From Candidatus Harrisonbacteria bacterium CG10_big_fil_rev_8_21_14_0_10_49_15 (GTDB lineage Bacteria; Patescibacteriota; Minisyncoccia; UBA6257; 1-14-0-10-44-23), in NCBI GenBank assembly GCA_002773415.1, contig PFBD01000020.1, positions 89,667 through 142,911 of the forward strand: a stretch of DNA of 53,245 nt, written 5' to 3'. Under the pieces are notes generated by a model that was given only the letters and a program-made list of their open reading frames with translations, was not told the DNA's origin and made no database searches. Of the stretch, positions 19,706 through 28,337 are shown in pieces. Numbering within the stretch: position 1 is the stretch's first letter; every line of letters begins with the position of its first letter. A program made the position numbers and the translations under genes.

Positions 19706-20305
19706 TTATTCCAGTTCCTTTTTAGTTTTGTTGAAGCGAGTAAGTAGAGTGATTAGTGTGCCGAGCAATATGATCCAAAGGAAGTAGTTCCAGAATTCGC
19801 CAGCGCTGGTTACGAACACAACTAGCGCGGCTAAGCCAAGGTAGATCATCCGGTCTGCTTTTCCCATGATGCCGCCGTATTGCCTGCTAGCACCGGCGGC
19901 CTTGCTGGCAATACTTAAGTAGCTGTTTAGTAGTATGGCGATTACGGTCACGCTACCCAGGATCAGATCTACAGTCGGTAGCAGGGCGATCGCGAAAAAA
20001 ATTGCGGCGTCTGAGACTCGGTCTAGGAATTCGTTCAGCACCTCGCCAAACGGTGAGGCGATCCCTAAACTTCGGGACACCTGCCCGTCTAGCGCATTGA
20101 GAGCGGTTCTGATGAAGACGGCAATCGGCACGATTACTAACAGCCACGGTGTTTGGGTGGAGTAATATAAACAAGCGGCCGTGACCAGTGAGAAAAGTAA
20201 GCCGGCGATGTTCAGGGCAGTTGGGTGTACGCGTTGACGAATTAAATAACTCGTCACCGGCGAAAGGAGCTGCTGGAACTTTGGTTTAATGGAGTAGATT
20301 CCCAT
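19706..20305 (-). CDS. CDP-alcohol phosphatidyltransferase family protein
   Basis: Variant CDP-OH-P motif NALDGQVSRSLGIASPFGEVLNEFLDRVSD. Confidence 0.87.
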   Translation of the reverse strand: MGIYSIKPKFQQLLSPVTSYLIRQRVHPTALNIAGLLFSLVTAACLYYSTQTPWLLVIVPIAVFIRTALNALDGQVSRSLGIASPFGEVLNEFLDRVSDAAIFFAIALLPTVDLILGSVTVIAILLNSYLSIASKAAGASRQYGGIMGKADRMIYLGLAALVVFVTSAGEFWNYFLWIILLGTLITLLTRFNKTKKELE

Positions 20306-20401
20306 GCCTTAGAATAGCTAGTGATGCATATTAAAGCAATGATGATGCACTGTATATGTATCGCCGACGGGTGAGCGGGTTTTGGTGTATAATAGAGGAA
20401 T

Positions 20402-20899
20402 ATGAAAAAAGCACTGGGGGCGGTTTATTTTCGGAATTTTATCTTTGGGGTTGAGGATAGCCTGGTCTCTACAGTGGGCCTGCTTTCGGGTGTGGCCATC
20501 GCGGATGTGCCAAGAGCGACTATATTTCTGACGGGTATGGTGCTTATTTTTGTGGAGGCGTTTTCTATGGGCGTGGGTAGCTTTTTGTCTGAGCATTCGG
20601 CATCAGATTTTGAGGGCGCGCCTGAGAAGGCGCGCCGGTCTATTGTCTGGCCGGCTTTAGTGATGTTTGTTTCTTACTTTGTTTCCGGCTTTATCCCACT
20701 ATTTCCATACATTGTTTTACCGGTGTCCGCGGCGCTGGCGGTCTCGGTTGTTGTGTCGCTGTTAGCACTTTTTGGGTTGGGTGCTGTTAGCGGCAAGATA
20801 ACAAAGAAGAGTGTTGTGCGGGAGGGGTTGAGGATGTTGATTATCGGCGGCGGCGCTGTGCTTTTGGGTGTGCTGGTTGGAAAGATGATTGGGGTGTAG
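20402..20899 (+). CDS. VIT1/CCC1 (DUF125)-family transporter
   Basis: YFRNFIFGVEDSLVSTVGLLSGVA..FVEAFSMGVGSFLSE. Confidence 0.87.
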   Translation: MKKALGAVYFRNFIFGVEDSLVSTVGLLSGVAIADVPRATIFLTGMVLIFVEAFSMGVGSFLSEHSASDFEGAPEKARRSIVWPALVMFVSYFVSGFIPLFPYIVLPVSAALAVSVVVSLLALFGLGAVSGKITKKSVVREGLRMLIIGGGAVLLGVLVGKMIGV

Positions 20900-20977
20900 G
20901 GAGGAGTTAAGAGATTCTTCACTCGGGCGCGGTGCTCAGAATTACAAAGGAAAAAATAATGACTTACGTCAGCCCTC

Positions 20978-21019
20978 TATTATCTTTTTAATTAGCGACC
21001 GCTAATTAAAAAGATAATA
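20978..21019. repeat. 42-bp perfect-arm palindrome
   Basis: TATTATCTTTTTAATTAGCG AC CGCTAATTAAAAAGATAATA. Confidence 0.95.
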
Positions 21020-21057
21020 TAGGGAGTCTAGAGGGAGCCGTTTGCTATACTTGGTTT

Positions 21058-21633
21058 ATGCAAGAGGTTTCAACAAGGGCGATTGTTTTGGGGAGTTATC
21101 CGGCCGGGGAGGCGGACTTGCGGGTGACTTTGTATACGGAAGAGGTGGGAAAAGTGCGGGCGCGGGTGCGGAGCGCCCGGAAGCTTGGGTCAAAGTTGGC
21201 GGCGCATGTCCAGCCGCTGATGCTGAGCCATGTTCGGTTGGTGCAGAAAAATACGGTCCAGGTGGTGGACGCGCTGAGTATTAAGAATTTTAAGCAAGAC
21301 TTGCTGGAGAGTGACTTGCCTAAGGATAGGCAGCATCGCCGCTTGCGTGAAATGTTGGCAGTCTTTCGGATGGTTGACGAGATGACGCTGGATGAGCAGC
21401 CGGACAAGGCTTTGTTCGCGCTTTTGGCCGGAGGAGCTGTTTTTGGGAAGGAGATATTGAGCGTACTTGGTTTTGATCCGCTGCATGCGAGTTGTAGTCG
21501 CTGTGGCTCGGCTCAAGCTAAGCATTTTAATATTGCGGATACGGAGTATTTGTGCGCGCGTTGCTTTAGAAAAGCAAGGGGAGGTGGGGAGCATTTTTCC
21601 ATCATAACCCCTCCCAACCTCCCCTTATCTTAA
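21058..21633 (+). CDS. recO: DNA repair protein RecO, C-terminus formed by a micro-repeat
   Basis: TRAIVLGSYPAGEADLRVTLYTEEVGKVRARVRSARKLGSKL; zinc-site CSRCG..CARC; ends SIITPPNLPLS. Confidence 0.9.
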   Translation: MQEVSTRAIVLGSYPAGEADLRVTLYTEEVGKVRARVRSARKLGSKLAAHVQPLMLSHVRLVQKNTVQVVDALSIKNFKQDLLESDLPKDRQHRRLREMLAVFRMVDEMTLDEQPDKALFALLAGGAVFGKEILSVLGFDPLHASCSRCGSAQAKHFNIADTEYLCARCFRKARGGGEHFSIITPPNLPLS

Positions 21634-21665
21634 GGGGAGGGGCTTACTTGTGGTAGAATTATCTC

Positions 21666-23525
21666 ATGCAAGAATTTTCAAATGGAGGACAGGCTCAGGG
21701 TGGACAGGAGCAAACACCTGCTCCAGCGCCGCAGCCTCAGCCAGCGCCACAGTTTCAGTCTCAACCTGGAATTCAGAATATGCCAAAAAAACCGTCCCGT
21801 TCTAAAAAATTGTTGTTGTGGGGGTCGGTGGTTGTTGGTTTGTTGATTGTTGTGGCCTTGGTATTTGCCTGGCTGCGTTTGAGTAGCACGGATAGTATTG
21901 CCATTGAGGTCATTTTGCCGGAGCGGGTGCAGGTGGGCGTGCCTTTTGCGGCTGAGGTGCAGGTTTCCAATGGGTCTAACACAGACTTGCGCGACGCGCG
22001 GCTGAGTGTTTCCCTGCCAAGTGATATTGCTTTTGTGGGTAGTGGTGCGAGCAAGGTTTTGGATAACAGGTCGCTGGAGTCTATCGCGAGTGGGGTGACT
22101 GCGAAGGAGCAGTGGCAGCTTATCGCGCTTAGCACTGAAGACGCTATCAAACAGTTGCGAGTGACAGTTTCGTATCTTCCGGGCCGGGTTAGCTCTCGGT
22201 TTGAGCAGGCGGTTACAAAAGACATTGTGCTTGGGTCTGCCGCTGTGGCGCTGGATATTACGACCGGGAACAAGGTTCTGGCCGGCGAGGCTTTTAACGC
22301 GATTATCACTTATGAAAATCGTTCGCAGACGCCGTATGAGAATGTGGTGGTCCGGTTTATCACTCCGACTGACTATGTGTTTGAGAGTAGCGAGCCGGAA
22401 GCGAGCCGTTCTATTGCCGGTGGTAAGTCTTGGGAGGTTGCTGAGTTGCCACTGCTGGCTCGGGGCGAGATAACCGCTCGGGGTAGTTATAGCGGCGCGA
22501 CTGGTTCTAATTTTGATTTGCGGGCTATTGTTTCGGCTAAGATAGGGGATGTGGAGTATGCTATCGCGGAAAAAGTGGCGACGATTACGGTTGCGGAGTC
22601 GCCACTGGCTCTTGAGATAAGCCTGGATGGCGGGAATGATCGCGTGGTTGAAGCGGGACAGGGGTTGAAGTATACACTGCGCTACCGAAATAATACCGAT
22701 GTTGGACTCCGAGACGCTATCATCAGCGCTCGCTTTGAAGGGGAGATGTTTGACTTGAAGCAGTTGCAGACTGATGGTGTGCTTCGGGGGAGTGACAACG
22801 CGGTTGTTTGGAACGCGAGTCGCGTATCTGAACTTGCGAATATCGCGCCCGGGGCTAGTGGTTCGGTTAGCTTTACGATTCGAACCAAAGACAATTACCC
22901 GATAACAACTACTAACTCCAAGAATTTTTTGGTCACGGTGCGCGGGGAGATGGAGTCGCCAACCGTGCCTCGTTTTGTGGACGCGGAGAGGACAGTTGGT
23001 TTTGTCGCGGTGACAAATAAAGTTCGTGGACAAGTCGCATTAGAGACTGTTGGTTTTCAAAAAGAGCCGACCGCGCAGATCGTTAATACCGGCCCGGTGC
23101 CGCCGAAAGTTGGCCAGGCCACTCAGTACACTATTCACTGGCGGGTCGCGAACTACAGTACAGACATAGCAAACGCAAAGGTTAAGGCTTTCCTTGGGCC
23201 GAATGTGCGGTTTACCGGTGTCGCGCAAAGCACGACCGGAGTCCTGCCGACTTACAATGAGCGAACACAAGAGATGAGCTGGGAGATTGCCAAGATCGCC
23301 GCGACCAGGGGAGTGTTGAGCGACCCGGTTGAGGCTGTGTTTCAAGTTGAGCTGATACCGTCTGTTGGTCAGGTTGGGAAGTCCCCGATGCTTATTCAAG
23401 AATCTTCAATCGTAGCCACGGACTCGTTTACCGGTGTTAGTTTGAGTGATACCGGTAAGGAAGTTGATATTAGCTTGCCGGCTGATTCAACGATAAGTGG
23501 TAGTGAGGGGAGGGTGGCGGAGTAG
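21666..23525 (+). CDS. Membrane-anchored surface protein with repeated Ig-like/DUF11-type domains
   Basis: Cytoplasmic P/Q-rich N-terminus, one TM (LLLWGSVVVGLLIVVALVFAWL), repeated beta-rich segments. Confidence 0.65.
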   Translation: MQEFSNGGQAQGGQEQTPAPAPQPQPAPQFQSQPGIQNMPKKPSRSKKLLLWGSVVVGLLIVVALVFAWLRLSSTDSIAIEVILPERVQVGVPFAAEVQVSNGSNTDLRDARLSVSLPSDIAFVGSGASKVLDNRSLESIASGVTAKEQWQLIALSTEDAIKQLRVTVSYLPGRVSSRFEQAVTKDIVLGSAAVALDITTGNKVLAGEAFNAIITYENRSQTPYENVVVRFITPTDYVFESSEPEASRSIAGGKSWEVAELPLLARGEITARGSYSGATGSNFDLRAIVSAKIGDVEYAIAEKVATITVAESPLALEISLDGGNDRVVEAGQGLKYTLRYRNNTDVGLRDAIISARFEGEMFDLKQLQTDGVLRGSDNAVVWNASRVSELANIAPGASGSVSFTIRTKDNYPITTTNSKNFLVTVRGEMESPTVPRFVDAERTVGFVAVTNKVRGQVALETVGFQKEPTAQIVNTGPVPPKVGQATQYTIHWRVANYSTDIANAKVKAFLGPNVRFTGVAQSTTGVLPTYNERTQEMSWEIAKIAATRGVLSDPVEAVFQVELIPSVGQVGKSPMLIQESSIVATDSFTGVSLSDTGKEVDISLPADSTISGSEGRVAE

Positions 23526-23604
23526 GGGTTGGGAAATGGGAAAATTAGGAAATTAGGAAATTAGGATTGGGAAATTAGGGGATTTTGTGATAGAAATAGG
23601 TGTT

Positions 23605-25005
23605 ATGGAACAAGATAAGATGCAGAAAATTGTTGCCTTGTGTAAGCGCCGGGGGTTTGTGTTCCCTTCGTCGGAACTTTATGGCGGCTTCGCGGCCGTT
23701 TATGATTACGGCCCGTATGGAGTGGAGCTGGCAAAGAATATCCGGAACACGTGGTGGAAGGCGATGGTACAGGATAATGAGAATATCGTTGGACTTGATT
23801 CCAGTATTTTTATGCACCCGAAGATATGGGAGGCGTCTGGTCACACTTCCGGATTTTCCGATCCGCTAACCGAGTGTAAAGAGTGTCATGCCCGTTCGCG
23901 CGTTGATCATTTATTGGAGTCTGTGGGTGTTGCGGCGGATGAGAAGATGAGTGCGGAAGAGATTGATGATCTGTTCGCGAAGAACGCGGATAAGCTAAAG
24001 TGTCCGAACTGCGGAAAGAATAATTTTACCGAGGTGAAGAAGTTTAATCAGCTGGTTCAGTCAAACCTTGGAAACTTCACAGATGACTGGGCAAAAGAAC
24101 CGACCTACTTGCGCGGCGAGACGGCGCAGGGAATTTATGTGAATTTTAAAAATGTTTTAGATAGCGCCCGGGTGCGGATCCCGTTTGGAATCGCGCAAAT
24201 AGGAAAGGCGTTTAGAAATGAGATAACGGCGCGACAGTTTATTTTCCGGAAGCGGGAGTTTGAGCAGATGGAGATGCAGTACTTTGTTAAGCCGGAAGAG
24301 ATGATGAGCGTCTATGACGAGTGGAAAGAAAAGCGCTGGCAGTATTACCTTGATCTTGGTTTTAAAGAAGAGAATCTGCGCTGGCATAAACACGAGAACT
24401 TGGTTTTTTACGCGAAAGAAGCTTACGACATCGAGTATAACTTCCCGTTTGGATTTAAGGAGTTAGAGGGGGTTCACGCGCGCGGGGATTACGATCTAAC
24501 GAGTCACAGTAAGGCTAGCGGTGTTGATTTGAGTTACATGGATCCAAACACGAACGAGAAGTATATGCCGAATATTGTGGAGACGTCGGTTGGTGTGGAC
24601 CGGACATTCCTGGCGGTACTTACGGAGAGTTATACGGAAGAGGGATCTGATGAGCAGGCGCGGGTTGTTTTGAAGTTGCCGTATCAGCTCGCGCCTATCA
24701 AGGTGGCGGTGTTTCCGCTGTTGCGGAACAAGCCGGCGCTGGTGGAGAAGGCGCACGAGGTTTTCACGGCACTAAAAAAGGAGTTTATGTGTGAGTTTGA
24801 CGACAACGGCAATGTTGGCAAGCGCTACCGCCGTCAGGACGAGATAGGTACACTGTTCTGTGTGACTATTGACTTTGATACTTTGGAGGGAGGGGAGGAT
24901 GGCGCGAAAGACACCGTGACTGTGCGAAACAGGGATACCATGAAGCAGGAGAGAGTGGCGATTGGTGAGCTCCAGGCCTATCTAAATGATAGGTTGACAA
25001 AATAG
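23605..25005 (+). CDS. glyS: Glycyl-tRNA synthetase (single-chain, archaeal/eukaryotic type)
   Basis: [29 protein letters not shown]-like start, [50 protein letters not shown]. Confidence 0.96.
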   Translation: [466 protein letters not shown]

Positions 25006-25023
25006 GTATAAGTGTGCTATAAT
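24994..25023 (+). promoter_or_regulatory. Consensus sigma70 promoter of GC-rich cassette 1
   Basis: TTGACA-N18-TATAAT (24994-24999 / 25018-25023), extended TGC before -10. Confidence 0.85.
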
Positions 25024-25100
25024 GGTAAGATACCAGGCGGTTTCAATGTGAGGCCGTTTTTGGTAGGGATCGATGTTCTTTTCGGGAAGGGAGGTGTCCA

Positions 25101-25703
25101 ATCCGACACCACAAGTTTTTCGTCGTGTTGATCGCCATGGTGGCGATCGTGTTCTCCGTTTTCTCCAACGACGCGGCGTTCGCCGGCAGAAAGGGCCGCG
25201 ACCGGCTCACGGGCGATGAGCTCGTGAGAATCGCCGGAGAGCGTCAGGCGGCGCGCGAGGCGGCGCGGATTCTGCGCCGGTCGGGCGAGGCAGTACCTCG
25301 CCGCGCCACGATCGCGTTCCACAATGCCGACACGGCGTGGAAGGTGATGGATGTCCAGATCTTCCGGGTCAACCGGAATGGCTGGGTCGCCAAGCGGCCG
25401 GTGCAGAGCTTCTCGGTGGAGCTCGCGCCCCGCGGCAGCTTCTCCTGGGACAGCGCCGACTTCGGCCGGCGCTACCTCGTGGTCGCGGCCTACGCCGAGA
25501 GCGGCGAGGAGATCCTCCGCCGCGCACACGTGCCCGTTCCAAACACAGGCGGGTACACCCTGGCTCTGCCGGGGGACGAGTGGGTGATGAGCATCCAAGC
25601 GATGCTCAACAACCTGCTGGTCCACCGAGCGACCAGCAAGGAGTCGGACCAGGACCTCGATCGCGAGATCGAGAACCTGAGGAGCCAGCTCCTCAAGGGC
25701 TGA
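25101..25703 (+). CDS. GC-rich cassette 1: secreted ORFan (track start GTG 25125; SD-matched start would be ATC 25101)
   Basis: Signal-peptide-like HHKFFVVLIAMVAIVFSVFSNDAAFA; GC-biased codons; GGGAGG upstream. Confidence 0.65.
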   Translation: MRHHKFFVVLIAMVAIVFSVFSNDAAFAGRKGRDRLTGDELVRIAGERQAAREAARILRRSGEAVPRRATIAFHNADTAWKVMDVQIFRVNRNGWVAKRPVQSFSVELAPRGSFSWDSADFGRRYLVVAAYAESGEEILRRAHVPVPNTGGYTLALPGDEWVMSIQAMLNNLLVHRATSKESDQDLDREIENLRSQLLKG

Positions 25704-25769
25704 CGCCCTTCCGAGAAGAAATCGCCGACAGTCGGGAAACCCCGACCAGTCTGGCGACACGCAAGGTGG

Positions 25770-25810
25770 CCCCGGTTCGCACACGCGAATCGGGGTCGCT
25801 TTCTTTTTCA
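25770..25810 (+). terminator. Terminator of GC-rich cassette 1
   Basis: CCCCGGTTCGC ACAC GCGAATCGGGG then TCGCTTTCTTTTTC. Confidence 0.85.
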
Positions 25811-25916
25811 AAAAGAGAAAACTCTGCTATTGTATCCCTATTCATTCGTTGTTATTTTTTTGACGCCATTAGCATTATTACCTTGCAGCCCATTAGCATT
25901 ATCCGCTAATACTCCC

Positions 25917-27194
25917 ATGAAACAATCTTACAAAAAAACGACTTTGGAAAATGGCTTGCGGATTATCACTGTGCCTCAGCCGGGGAATTTGGCGACCACG
26001 GTATTAGTGCTGGTGGAGACCGGGTCTAAATATGAAACCAAAAACATCAGCGGCGTGGCTCACTTTTTAGAGCACATGTGTTTTAAGGGTACTGTGAAGC
26101 GGCCGAGCGCGCGGGTGATTAGTAGCGAGTTGGATGGATTGGGCGCGAGTTACAATGCTTTTACCAGTCAGGAGTATACCGGCTACTATGCTAAGGTGGA
26201 GAATCATAAAAATGGCAAGGCTTTGGAGTTGATTGCTGACTTGTATTTAAACCCTATCTTTGATGAAAAGGAGATTGAGACGGAAAAGGGCGTGGTCATT
26301 GAAGAGTTGAATATGTACGAGGACATGCCTCAGCGCAAGATCTACGACTACTTCATGCACTTGCTTTACGGCGATCAGCCGGCCGGTTGGGACATTGGTG
26401 GTGATCGGGAGATCTTGAAGAAGATGAAGCGGGAAGACTTTTTGAAGTTCCGCGGTGAGCATTATTTGCCGGAGCACACGACGCTGATTATTGCCGGTGG
26501 TTTTGATGAAGAGGCGCTTTTGAATTCTGCCACTGAGCTTTTCAAGAGCATGCCATCTGGGGGGAAGGGGCAGAAGTTGGCGGTGACTGAAAGTCAGAGC
26601 GAGCCGGCGCTGATGCTTAAGCATAAGGAGTCGGACCAGACGCATCTGCGCATCGGTTTTCGGGCTTTTAGCATGTTTGATAAGCGGCGTTACGCCGCTG
26701 AGGTGCTAGCGGATTTGCTTGGTGGCGGCATGAGCTCGCGGCTTTTTCACAAAGTGCGGGAAGATCTTGGCGCGGCTTATTATGTGGGCGCGGAGGCGGA
26801 CTTGTACACAGACCACGGTTATGTCGCCGCGTACGCCGGTGTGGAGCACTCTAAGTTAAAGACGGTTATTAGTGCGATGCTCACGGAGTTCAAGCGACTG
26901 CAGACTGAGCTGGTCCCTGATGAGGAGCTAGTCAGAACGAAGAGTCATTTGTCTGGGAATTTATTACTTGGGCTGGAGACCTCAAGCTCGCTGGCTGTGT
27001 TTTACGGTACGCAGGAGGTGTTGAAGCGGGAGGTGACTTCGCCGGAGGAGCTTTTAATCGGTATCAACGCAGTGACCGCGGAGGAGATTCAGGCGGTGGC
27101 AAAAGAGTTGTTTAAGTCGGAGAGCCTGAATATGGTGCTGATTGGCCCGCAAAAAGAAGAGGGCGAGTTTAAGGAGCTACTACGGAGTTTTTAA
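25917..27194 (+). CDS. M16-family zinc peptidase
   Basis: HFLEHMCFKGT (HxxEH), ETEKGVVIEELNMYEDMP; ATG 25917 preferred over track start. Confidence 0.93.
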   Translation: MKQSYKKTTLENGLRIITVPQPGNLATTVLVLVETGSKYETKNISGVAHFLEHMCFKGTVKRPSARVISSELDGLGASYNAFTSQEYTGYYAKVENHKNGKALELIADLYLNPIFDEKEIETEKGVVIEELNMYEDMPQRKIYDYFMHLLYGDQPAGWDIGGDREILKKMKREDFLKFRGEHYLPEHTTLIIAGGFDEEALLNSATELFKSMPSGGKGQKLAVTESQSEPALMLKHKESDQTHLRIGFRAFSMFDKRRYAAEVLADLLGGGMSSRLFHKVREDLGAAYYVGAEADLYTDHGYVAAYAGVEHSKLKTVISAMLTEFKRLQTELVPDEELVRTKSHLSGNLLLGLETSSSLAVFYGTQEVLKREVTSPEELLIGINAVTAEEIQAVAKELFKSESLNMVLIGPQKEEGEFKELLRSF

Positions 27195-27251
27195 GGGAGC
27201 CGAGAATGAGAAGCGTTTACTTTATTCTCTGTAGCGCATAGAATAAAGCAA

Positions 27252-28298
27252 ATGCCGTCTAAAGAAGAGTTGCAGATAAATATTACCTGGGGGGTGCTTT
27301 GGAAGGTTTTGGCCATGGGCGCTTTTGTGGCCATTCTTTTTGGCGCGCGGGATATTTTAATTGCGACTTTACTGGCAATAATTTTGTCTTCGGCACTTGA
27401 CCCGTTTGTGACTTACTTGGAGCGGCGGCGGATCCCGCGACTGCTGGGAACGTTGATGATTTATTTGTTGACGCTGCTGGCGCTAACACTGCTTATTTAC
27501 ATTATCTTGCCGGTGTTTTTGGTGGAGCTGAACTCTTTCATTCACAGTAGCGTGGATCTTAGTGGTTCGCTTAGTCAGTCACTTGGAGTAAACTTGTCTA
27601 TTTTTGAAACATTTACCGCGACCATCAACCAGTTTATTGCTGATCTTTCCGGTGGGACAACGACCTTTGTAGCACTGATGAGCCAGGTCTTGGGCGGAAT
27701 CGTGACCATGATTGTGATCGCGGTCATTTCTTTTTACTTGACAGTCGGGCGTGATGGAGTGGAGAGGTTTTTATTCACCGTACTGCCGCCGGCGTACCAG
27801 GTACCTGTTTTGAGCGTGTATGAACGGGTGCGGGAGAAGATAAGCTCTTGGTTTGCGGGCCAGCTGTTTATTAGTTTGATGGTTGGAATAGCGGTCTATA
27901 TCGGTTTGGCGATGCTGGGTGTGAAGTACGCGTTTATTTTGGCGATTACGGCGGCGGTGCTGGAGTTGGTGCCGTTTGTAGGACCTATTTTCTCCGGAAC
28001 TGTGGCTATTTTAATCGCACTTTCTAGCTCTGGCGTTACGGCATTTTATACGTTTATTTTGTTCTTGGTTATCCAGCAGTTGGAACAGCACTTCTTAGTG
28101 CCGGCGGTGAATAAATACACGACGGATTTAAATCCGGTGATTGTTATCTTAGCGCTTTTAATAGGTGGGAAAGTCTTTGGTATTCTGGGAGTTATCTTGG
28201 CGGTACCGGTCGCGGTCGCGGTTCAGGAGGTGATGCGCTACTGGGCGAACTCCCGGCGGAGCGAAGGTGAGCAACAAACCGTCAGCGAAGCCGCCTAG
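27252..28298 (+). CDS. AI-2E family transporter
   Basis: PFVTYLERRRIPR, LELVPFVGPIFSGTVAILIALSS, LNPVIVILALLIGGKVFGILGVILAVPVAV. Confidence 0.88.
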   Translation: MPSKEELQINITWGVLWKVLAMGAFVAILFGARDILIATLLAIILSSALDPFVTYLERRRIPRLLGTLMIYLLTLLALTLLIYIILPVFLVELNSFIHSSVDLSGSLSQSLGVNLSIFETFTATINQFIADLSGGTTTFVALMSQVLGGIVTMIVIAVISFYLTVGRDGVERFLFTVLPPAYQVPVLSVYERVREKISSWFAGQLFISLMVGIAVYIGLAMLGVKYAFILAITAAVLELVPFVGPIFSGTVAILIALSSSGVTAFYTFILFLVIQQLEQHFLVPAVNKYTTDLNPVIVILALLIGGKVFGILGVILAVPVAVAVQEVMRYWANSRRSEGEQQTVSEAA

Positions 28299-28337
28299 TC
28301 TCTACGCACTACGAACTAAGTACTAAGCACTAACTAT

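Noticed and set aside
21678-23033. 451-aa minus-strand ORF
   Set aside because: Antisense to the surface-protein CDS 21666-23525; His/Arg/Asn-rich composition typical of antisense translation, no motif.
25017-25811. 264-aa minus-strand ORF over GC-rich cassette 1
   Set aside because: It would span the plus-strand promoter and terminator; long antisense frames are expected in GC-rich DNA. The plus strand has SD, signal peptide and terminator.
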